Positions 58,675 to 64,000 of a DNA stretch of 64,000 nt are shown piece after piece. This DNA is from Halomarina litorea. GTDB lineage: Archaea > Halobacteriota > Halobacteria > Halobacteriales > Haloarculaceae. The position numbers were made by a program, and so were the translations under genes. How positions within the stretch are numbered: position 1 is the first letter of the stretch; the number at the start of each line of letters is the position of its first letter. Below the pieces are notes generated by a model. That model did no database searches. It was not told where the DNA came from and saw only the letters and a list, made by a program, of their open reading frames with translations. The DNA lies in NCBI RefSeq assembly GCF_024227715.1, contig NZ_CP100448.1:1695655-1759654 (forward strand), written 5' to 3'.

Positions 58675-59139
58675 ATGACGGACACCACCACGGACCCGGG
58701 GAGCGAGCACCGAGCGGAACCCACCCGAATTGCCTTCGTCTGCGTCCAGAACGCCGGCCGGAGCCAGATGTCCCACGCGTTCGCCGAACGCGAGGTCGAA
58801 CGTCGCGGCCTCGACGGGCGCGTCGATCTCCTGACCGGCGGGACCCACCCCGCGGACCGCGTCCACCCCGCGGTCGTCGACGTGATGGACGAGGTGGGCG
58901 TCGACCTCTCCGGGCGAACCCCGCGCGAGCTATCGGACGAGGAACTGCGCTCGTGCGACCACGTGGCGACGATGGGGTGTTCGACGCTCGACCTCGGGAC
59001 GGCGACGGGCGTCGAGGTGCGCGACTGGGACCTCGACGACCCCGACGGGAGGGGACTGGACGAGGTTCGCGAGATTCGTGACGAGGTCGAGCGTCGGGTG
59101 CGGGCGCTGTTCGACGAGCTAGCGCCCGCGACGAACTGA
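58675..59139 (+). CDS. Low-molecular-weight protein-tyrosine-phosphatase / arsenate reductase-like
   Basis: A 154-residue protein of the LMW-PTP fold. The catalytic P-loop is CVQNAGRS (Cys23 to Arg29, CX5R), just after the first strand RIAFV. The C-terminal part has the aspartate used as general acid: VRDWDLDDPDGRG. The family includes arsenate reductases (ArsC) and protein phosphatases. The additional cysteines of thioredoxin-type ArsC are not clearly present beyond those in the ATMGCSTL and RSCDHVATMG regions, so either function is possible. Start ATG 58675 is preferred; a GTG at 58645 adds 10 residues. Confidence 0.85.
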   Translation: MTDTTTDPGSEHRAEPTRIAFVCVQNAGRSQMSHAFAEREVERRGLDGRVDLLTGGTHPADRVHPAVVDVMDEVGVDLSGRTPRELSDEELRSCDHVATMGCSTLDLGTATGVEVRDWDLDDPDGRGLDEVREIRDEVERRVRALFDELAPATN

Positions 59140-59221
59140 GTCGAACAGGCCGGGGGGTACCCGCCGTCCGACACGGTACGCCGGCACCAGCGTTACCCGG
59201 CCGACACACCAACCGGAGGGC

Positions 59222-60253
59222 ATGACCGACGGAGACGACGCAAACGACGGGGGGCGGTCGGACGACGGGACTGGCGACGGCGACTCCCTCGCCGACCGGT
59301 TCGAGGGGGTGCGAGCCAGCCTCGACGGTGCGGCCGAGGTCGCCGGAGCGACCGTCCGACGGGGCGGTGAGGCGCTGGACGACTCGACGGCGGACGCGAG
59401 GCGAGACGCCGCCGCCGGTGTCGGGACCGTCGCCGACCGGGTACGGGCGGGCCTCGAGACGACGCGCCGGTCGGCCGAGGCCCTCGTGAGCGACGAGGGC
59501 GGCGAGGTGCCGACCGACCCCCTCCCGGTCGAGCGGGCCCCCGGACTCGACGCGACGGGGCGCTCAGTGCGGCGAGCGGGTGACAGCGCCCGCTCGCTGG
59601 TGCTCGACGGCGCGCTCCCGGTTCGGCGGGCGGCCGCCGACGCCGGCCTGCGCGCACGGGCCGGCGTGCGCGTCGGACTGGCGGAGGTCACCCACACGGT
59701 CCGCAACGCGGACACGAGGGAGGTGGCACTCTGGGGCGTCGGGACCAGCCTCGCGCTCTCGAACCCGGCCATCGCCGCGTCCTACTCGACGTACGCGCTG
59801 CTCTCGGCGGCCATGGCCGCCGGGATGGGTATCGGCGCGTACGTCAGTTCTCACGAGGACACGCCGCTCGACGACGTCGACCCGCTCACGCTCGGGCGGG
59901 ACGCCCGGCGGGGGTCGCGTGCGGGTCGGCGACTCGGGGGGACGGCGGCGCTGGCGGGGGCGGCGTCCGTCGTCGGCAGTCGGGTCGCCGACGAGACGGC
60001 GACCGGCACCGAGGGGAGCGGGTACGGCGACTGGCTGGCGAACGCGGACGTCGAGGCCGTCCTGGCGGGCGCGCGCCGGGCCGCGGAACACGAGCGGGGG
60101 GACCCGTGGGCGCCGGTCTTCGGCGCCGGACTCGGGCTCCTCGCGGGCTACGTCGACGACGGTGACGACGAGGAACTCCGCCGACTGCTCGACGACGACC
60201 TGCGGCGGGAGTTCGACGAGCGGACGGGAGCGCTGGAGATAGAGGAGGAATGA
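59222..60253 (+). CDS. Hypothetical Ala/Arg-rich membrane-associated protein
   Basis: A 343-residue protein. The N-terminal 25 residues are highly acidic. The region 25-150 is a long string of heptad-like Ala/Arg/Asp helices (VRASLDGAAEVAGATVRRGG), and hydrophobic segments occur at about 175-200 (LSNPAIAASYSTYALLSAAMAAGMGIG) and around 240-255 and 295-310. The C terminus (LRRLLDDDLRREFDERTGALEIEEE) is again charged. The pattern suggests a membrane-bound coiled-coil protein. No family is recognised. It follows the phosphatase gene by 82 nt on the same strand. Confidence 0.5.
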   Translation: MTDGDDANDGGRSDDGTGDGDSLADRFEGVRASLDGAAEVAGATVRRGGEALDDSTADARRDAAAGVGTVADRVRAGLETTRRSAEALVSDEGGEVPTDPLPVERAPGLDATGRSVRRAGDSARSLVLDGALPVRRAAADAGLRARAGVRVGLAEVTHTVRNADTREVALWGVGTSLALSNPAIAASYSTYALLSAAMAAGMGIGAYVSSHEDTPLDDVDPLTLGRDARRGSRAGRRLGGTAALAGAASVVGSRVADETATGTEGSGYGDWLANADVEAVLAGARRAAEHERGDPWAPVFGAGLGLLAGYVDDGDDEELRRLLDDDLRREFDERTGALEIEEE

Positions 60254-60284
60254 GCCGCTGAGGGGCGTCGGCCGGCCCCGCCGG

Positions 60285-60716
60285 TCACGACTCGTTCGCG
60301 GTCACGCCCGACCCGCCTACCGACACCTCGCCTTTGAGCGTCTCCGGGTGGTAGTGGTCGTGGTAGGCGACGAGTTTCGGTTCGGCCCGGAAGGCGACGG
60401 TCCGCTGTTCGCCCCGCTCTTTCGCCGTCTTCGAGTCGTGGACGACCTCCCCCTTCTCGTCGAGGAGGGCGAGCTTGTGGGTCGCGCCGTCCTCGTTGAG
60501 CCAGACGAGTTCGTACGTCTCGCCGGTCTTCAGCGCGAGGGTGGGGTTGGTCGCCCCGCGAATCGCCTCGGGCGTCTCGCCGACCCAGCCCTCCTCGGTG
60601 GCCCGGAGTTCGACGGTCGTCACCATCTCGCTCGCGTCGAGACAGCCGCCGCCGACGGCGGCGACGAGTGCGCTCCCCGAGAGCGCGAGCGTTCGGCGTC
60701 TGGTGTAGGTCGTCAT
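60285..60716 (-). CDS. Cupredoxin-like Tat lipoprotein
   Basis: A 143-residue protein. The leader has twin arginines and a lipobox-like end: TRRRTLALSGSALVAAVGGGC, so it is likely exported by Tat and anchored by a lipid at Cys25. The mature part has cupredoxin-like strands (VTTVELRATEEGWVGETPEAIRG, YELVWLNEDGATHKLALLDE) and ends YHDHYHPETLKGEV. Several His residues could bind copper, but a canonical cysteine ligand is absent. It starts 6 nt downstream of the FNT channel gene, so both belong to one operon. Function unknown. Confidence 0.75.
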   Translation of the reverse strand: MTTYTRRRTLALSGSALVAAVGGGCLDASEMVTTVELRATEEGWVGETPEAIRGATNPTLALKTGETYELVWLNEDGATHKLALLDEKGEVVHDSKTAKERGEQRTVAFRAEPKLVAYHDHYHPETLKGEVSVGGSGVTANES

Positions 60717-60722
60717 GGTCGT

Positions 60723-61541
60723 TCAGTCCGTGATGGCCGCGTCCTCGCCTTCCGTCCCGTAGACGACGTGGCTGTAGTTCAGGAGCGTCACGAAGACGAC
60801 GCCCCCGACGACGTTCCCGACCGTCGTCACGCCGAGGAACTGCGCCCACTGGGCCAGCGAGACGTCCGCGCCGGCGAGCATCCCGGCGACGACTTCGATG
60901 TTCCCCGCGACGCAGTGGGGCAGGTGGCCGAAGCCGATGGGGAACGTACAGACGACGATGACGAGGATGCGACTGACCGAGTCGCGGACCGACGTGAGGA
61001 CCCACGAGAGCAGGCCCATCAGCCAGCCGGCGAGGATGGCGCCGGTGAACACGCCCACCGTCGAGAGGTCGATGAACGTGCGCGCGGTCGAGACGAACGC
61101 CGCGGTGTCGACGAGGTGGAGTTCCGGGCCGGCGACGACGAGGAAGCCGGCGAACAGCGCGCCGCCGACGATGTTACCGGCGTAGACGAGCCCCCACAAC
61201 TGGCCGAGGTCCCCGAGTCCGGCCTCCCCATCGAGGACCGGGAGGACCGCGAGCGTCGTGTGCTCGGTGAACAACTCGGTCTGGGCCATGATGGTCAGGA
61301 CGAACCCGAAGGTGTAGACGAGCGACTTCACCAGGTGGGTGACGCCCTCGCCCATGACGCTCCCGAGCACCGTCGTGACCGCGAGCAGGCCGAAGACGCT
61401 GATACCGAGGTTGAGACCGCAGGAGAGCGCCGAGAGGAACTGGCCGAACGCCGGCCGCTCCAGCTCCGCCAGCCCCTCCTCGATCTGCAACTCGAGGATG
61501 TTCTCGTAGTGTCTGGGGGTGTCCAGCTCCTCCGAACCCAT
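60723..61541 (-). CDS. Formate/nitrite transporter (FNT) family channel
   Basis: A 272-residue integral membrane protein with six or seven hydrophobic segments. The two FNT repeat signatures are recognisable: SALSCGLNLGISVFGLLAVTTVLG and FPIGFGHLPHCVAGNIEVVAGM, the latter carrying the Gly/His motif of the selectivity region (typical members read GFEHSIANM). VYAGNIVGGALFAGFLVV is TM3-TM4. FNT proteins conduct formate, nitrite, hydrosulfide or lactate. Here the usual FEHSVANM is replaced by FGHLPHCVAGN, so specificity cannot be guessed. First gene of an operon with the cupredoxin-like lipoprotein. Confidence 0.85.
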   Translation of the reverse strand: MGSEELDTPRHYENILELQIEEGLAELERPAFGQFLSALSCGLNLGISVFGLLAVTTVLGSVMGEGVTHLVKSLVYTFGFVLTIMAQTELFTEHTTLAVLPVLDGEAGLGDLGQLWGLVYAGNIVGGALFAGFLVVAGPELHLVDTAAFVSTARTFIDLSTVGVFTGAILAGWLMGLLSWVLTSVRDSVSRILVIVVCTFPIGFGHLPHCVAGNIEVVAGMLAGADVSLAQWAQFLGVTTVGNVVGGVVFVTLLNYSHVVYGTEGEDAAITD

Positions 61542-61668
61542 GTGCCCCCCACTACTCGGGTCCGCCTGATGGTCGGCGTGCACGCACGTGCAGGCCGAGC
61601 GGGGTCGAGGGGGGCGACCCTCATCAGTTACCCATCGAACACTTGTCGGCACCGGGCATCGCCCCCGT

Positions 61669-63345
61669 GTGACACACGAGCGACGGGACGACGACGGACC
61701 GGGCGGCGTCGGGAGACGGGGCGTTCTCAGGGGACTCGCCCTCGCGGCGCTGGCCGGTGCAGGGACCGAGAGCGTCCGGGCCGCGGCGAACGACGGCGCG
61801 GGGTACGACCAGCGACCCGTGAGTATCGACTCCTTCGACGGGACGACACTGGCGGGGAGCCTCTACGAACCGACCGGGCCGGGACCGTTCCCGGCCATGC
61901 TGATGACCCACGGGTGGGGCGGCGACCACACGAGCGAACGGGTCCGGCGGCTGGCAGACCTGTACGCCTCCAACGGCTACGTCGTCCTCGCGTACGACTC
62001 GCGGGGGTTCGGCGAGTCGGGCGGGGGCGTCGGCGTCGACGGGCCGAACGAGGTGGGCGACGCCCGGGCGCTCGTCTCGTGGCTCGCCGAGTACGACTCG
62101 GTGGCGAACGACGGCCCCGACGACCCGAAGGTGGGCATGGACAACGTCTCCTACGCGGGCGGCATCCAGTTGAACACCGCCGCCGTCGATGACCGCATCG
62201 ACGCCATCGTCCCGCGGTGGGCGTGGAACGACCTCCCCTACGCGCTGGCACCCAACGGCGTCATCAAGGCCGGGTGGGACACCCTCCTGTTTGCCACCGG
62301 CGTCACCGGAGCGCGCGGGGTCACCTCCGGCGACGGCTACCCGCAGGAGGAGGACATCCTGAACGGCCTCGACCTCGAAGTGTACGAGGCGAACCTGCTC
62401 GGGTCCGCGACGAACGAGTTCCCCGAGGAATCGACCGAGTACTACCGCGCCCGGTCGCCCTCGACGAAACTCGACGGCGTCGACACCCCGACGCTGGTGA
62501 TTTCGGGGTGGCCCGACACGTTGTTCGTCCCGAACGAGGCCCTGTGGAACTACGGTGGCCTCAGAGAGCGGGGCGTCGAGACGCGCCTCGTCCTCTTCGA
62601 GGGAGGTCACACGCTGACCGACGCCGCCGGTTCCGACCAGCGTTCCGTCCTCGACGACGCCGCCCTCGCGTGGGTGGACGAACACGTCGCGGGGCGGGGA
62701 CCGGCGGACCTCCCGCCGGTGACGTTCTACGAGGTGCAGTCGGGCGAGTGGCGAACGACGAGCGACGTCCCGCCGGGGAACGCCGGGGCGGAGACGTTCG
62801 ACCTCGCGGACGCTGGTTCGGGCGTCTCGCTCGGCGACTCGACGCTCGTGGCGAACAGCGTCGCGCCCACCTCCACGAGTCAACTCTCGCTGGAGAACGG
62901 CGACCACGTCCCCGGTACGGCGGCGGACTTCGACTTTACCCTCGACTCCGAGACGGAGGTGTTCGGCGCGCCGGCCCTCTCGCTCACCCTCGACGCCGTC
63001 GGGACGGAGGCGCACCTCTACGCCAAGGTGTACCGGGTGGTCGACGGCGAGGCCACCCTGATAGACAACCAGGTGACGCCTCTCCGGTTCGACGGCCCCG
63101 GCCGTCACGAGGTGGACGTGGAGATGACGGCCTTCCAGCGGCGGTTCGCGGCCGGCGAGACCCTCCGGGTGACGCTGGCGACGACTGACGGCGGGTTCTA
63201 CAACTCGCGGGAGTGTGCGGGGGTCAACGTCCGCCACGCGCCGGGCGAGTCCACGGTCACGTTCCCCGTCGTCGGCGCGACGGGAGACCCTCCCGACGTG
63301 CCGGGGATGACGCCGGAGACGCCCGGCGGTCGCCCGTCCGGGTAG
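61669..63345 (+). CDS. Tat-exported CocE/NonD-type hydrolase
   Basis: A 558-residue protein from a GTG. The leader has twin arginine (VGRRGVLRGLALAALAGAG) indicating Tat export. The catalytic domain has an alpha/beta hydrolase core: MLMTHGWGGDHTSERVRR, LAYDSRGFGESGGGVG, the nucleophile in VSYAGGIQLN (normally GxSYGG), VISGWPDTLFVPNEALWN (acid) and FEGGHTLTDA (base). The C-terminal jelly-roll domain (about 400-540) is the X-Pro dipeptidyl-peptidase type. The family contains cocaine esterase and peptidases. The glutamine/asparagine environment near the serine (DNVSYAG) departs from the usual GxSY. Confidence 0.85.
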   Translation: MTHERRDDDGPGGVGRRGVLRGLALAALAGAGTESVRAAANDGAGYDQRPVSIDSFDGTTLAGSLYEPTGPGPFPAMLMTHGWGGDHTSERVRRLADLYASNGYVVLAYDSRGFGESGGGVGVDGPNEVGDARALVSWLAEYDSVANDGPDDPKVGMDNVSYAGGIQLNTAAVDDRIDAIVPRWAWNDLPYALAPNGVIKAGWDTLLFATGVTGARGVTSGDGYPQEEDILNGLDLEVYEANLLGSATNEFPEESTEYYRARSPSTKLDGVDTPTLVISGWPDTLFVPNEALWNYGGLRERGVETRLVLFEGGHTLTDAAGSDQRSVLDDAALAWVDEHVAGRGPADLPPVTFYEVQSGEWRTTSDVPPGNAGAETFDLADAGSGVSLGDSTLVANSVAPTSTSQLSLENGDHVPGTAADFDFTLDSETEVFGAPALSLTLDAVGTEAHLYAKVYRVVDGEATLIDNQVTPLRFDGPGRHEVDVEMTAFQRRFAAGETLRVTLATTDGGFYNSRECAGVNVRHAPGESTVTFPVVGATGDPPDVPGMTPETPGGRPSG

Positions 63346-63362
63346 GGGTCGGGGAGGCAGGC

Positions 63363-64000
63363 TCAGAACTCGCTCGCCAGTGCGTCCAGCGCCTCGTGGT
63401 GGCGAATCGTGTGCGGGGCGGTCAGCGGCGAGACGCTGATCCGACCCTCGAAGACCGCCCGACGGTCGGTGCCGTCGGGGTCCGGGATGGTCCCCTCGGC
63501 CATGCGCTCCCAGATGCGGTCGTGGAGCGTCACCTCGCCGTCGTCGTACTCGGCGTCCATCTCGTACACCGTCGAGGGGTCCGTCACCTCCATCGCGCTC
63601 TCGGTCCCGTCGCGGGCCAGCGGGGCGTTCACGTTCAGGTAGTCGGCCTCCTCGAAGACGCCCGCCTCGAACGCCTCGCCGACGAGAAAGCGGGTCGCGC
63701 GGGCGGCCTCGCGGTAGTCGTCCTCGTCGGGCGAGTACGACCAGAACTCCTCGTCGCCCGTCGGGATGTACATGGAGACGGCGATGGCGGGACGCCCGAA
63801 GAAGGCCGCCTCGACGGCGGCGCTGACGGTTCCCGACCGGCCGAGGGTGTACTGGCCGAGGTTCGCCCCCCGGTTGCACCCCGAGACGACGAGGTCCACG
63901 TCGGGGACGAGCGACTGGATGCCGGCGACGACGCAGTCGGCGGGCGTCCCGTGGACGGCGTAGCCGAGTTCGGCCTCGTCGACGGCGACGCGAGAGGAGA
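63363..64000 (-). CDS. surE: 5'/3'-nucleotidase SurE (5' end outside window)
   Basis: The frame runs leftward from beyond the window end and stops at 63363. The visible part carries YAVHGTPADCVVAGIQSLVPDVDLVVSGCNRGANLGQ, the SurE signature, followed by SGTVSAAVEAAFFGRPAIAVSMYI and VFEEADYLNVNAPL. The N-terminal metal-binding DD motif lies to the right of 64000. The enzyme removes phosphate from nucleoside monophosphates. It is convergent with the CocE-type gene, about 17 nt away. Confidence 0.9.
   Translation of the reverse strand, partial: SSRVAVDEAELGYAVHGTPADCVVAGIQSLVPDVDLVVSGCNRGANLGQYTLGRSGTVSAAVEAAFFGRPAIAVSMYIPTGDEEFWSYSPDEDDYREAARATRFLVGEAFEAGVFEEADYLNVNAPLARDGTESAMEVTDPSTVYEMDAEYDDGEVTLHDRIWERMAEGTIPDPDGTDRRAVFEGRISVSPLTAPHTIRHHEALDALASEF

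Noticed and set aside
61624-63879. 751-codon minus-strand frame across the CocE-type gene and surE
   Set aside because: It overlaps two recognised genes and consists of Arg/Gly/Val-rich low-complexity text.
1-64000. CRISPR arrays, transposons, provirus or replication origin
   Set aside because: No regularly spaced repeats, transposase, integrase, capsid or terminase genes, or orc1/cdc6 gene were recognised in the window.

Overview
The window is chromosomal DNA from a haloarchaeon (class Halobacteria). The signs are a base composition near 70% G+C, strongly acidic proteins, many leaderless genes with a TATA-like box about 27 nt before the start codon, and marker families: diadenylate cyclase DacZ, RPA with its associated protein, archaeal GHMP-type shikimate kinase, beta proteasome subunit, EF-1 beta, HTH-10 and DUF7344 regulators. 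I cannot assign a genus.

Layout. 1-2.6 kb: an ester-cyclase fragment, a small TFIIB-like protein, tRNA-Leu(UAG) followed by two extra copies of its 3' end, a frameshifted globin gene and small regulators. 2.7-13 kb: the dacZ-mechanosensitive channel pair, an acyltransferase, purD, a large DUF255/thioredoxin-fold protein, redox and sulfur genes (thioredoxin-like, DUF488, cysteine synthase), a hydrolase, an HTH-10 regulator and a thioesterase. 13-22 kb: a HalOD1 remnant, TraB and a site-2 protease overlapping by 4 nt, purM, an SLC13 transporter with TrkA-C domains, a two-unit DUF7344 regulator, psmB and a noncoding stretch with a 15-bp hairpin. 22-31.5 kb: DUF555, an M20 peptidase plus APC permease operon, an HTH-CBS regulator with a palindromic promoter, a run of four perfect hairpins, two decayed genes (MBL-fold and CapA), a choice-of-anchor-I type protein, EF-1 beta with a tiny zinc-ribbon gene, and rtcA.

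31.5-47.3 kb: a thiolase overlapping an HMG-CoA-synthase-like/DUF35 fusion, a thioredoxin reductase, a frameshifted GNAT, an Nramp-like transporter without the DPGN motif, the riboflavin/archaeal-flavin reductase ArfC, a DUF1326-DUF2182 pair, and the rpa1-rpap1-rpe operon followed by lhr helicase. 47.5-51.9 kb: a CDC48-type AAA ATPase, a zinc-finger miniprotein, DUF5796, and overlapping shikimate kinase and chorismate mutase. 51.9-56.5 kb: a region of visibly lower G+C with sparse accessory genes, including a cupin gene with an in-frame TAG and a serine hydrolase/DUF4188 operon. 56.5-64 kb: small hypotheticals, beta-carbonic anhydrase divergent from a low-molecular-weight phosphatase, an FNT channel followed by a cupredoxin-like lipoprotein, a Tat-exported CocE-type hydrolase and the 3' part of surE.

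Two themes stand out. Several genes are broken, and the simple frameshifts all have the sign of a one-base loss in G/C-rich sequence, so systematic sequencing error must be separated from real decay; the MBL and CapA remnants also lack large blocks and look truly decayed. Second, several tight gene pairs (DacZ-MscS, TraB-S2P, DUF1326-DUF2182, FNT-cupredoxin) are good leads for shared function. No transposase, integrase, CRISPR array or replication origin was recognised.
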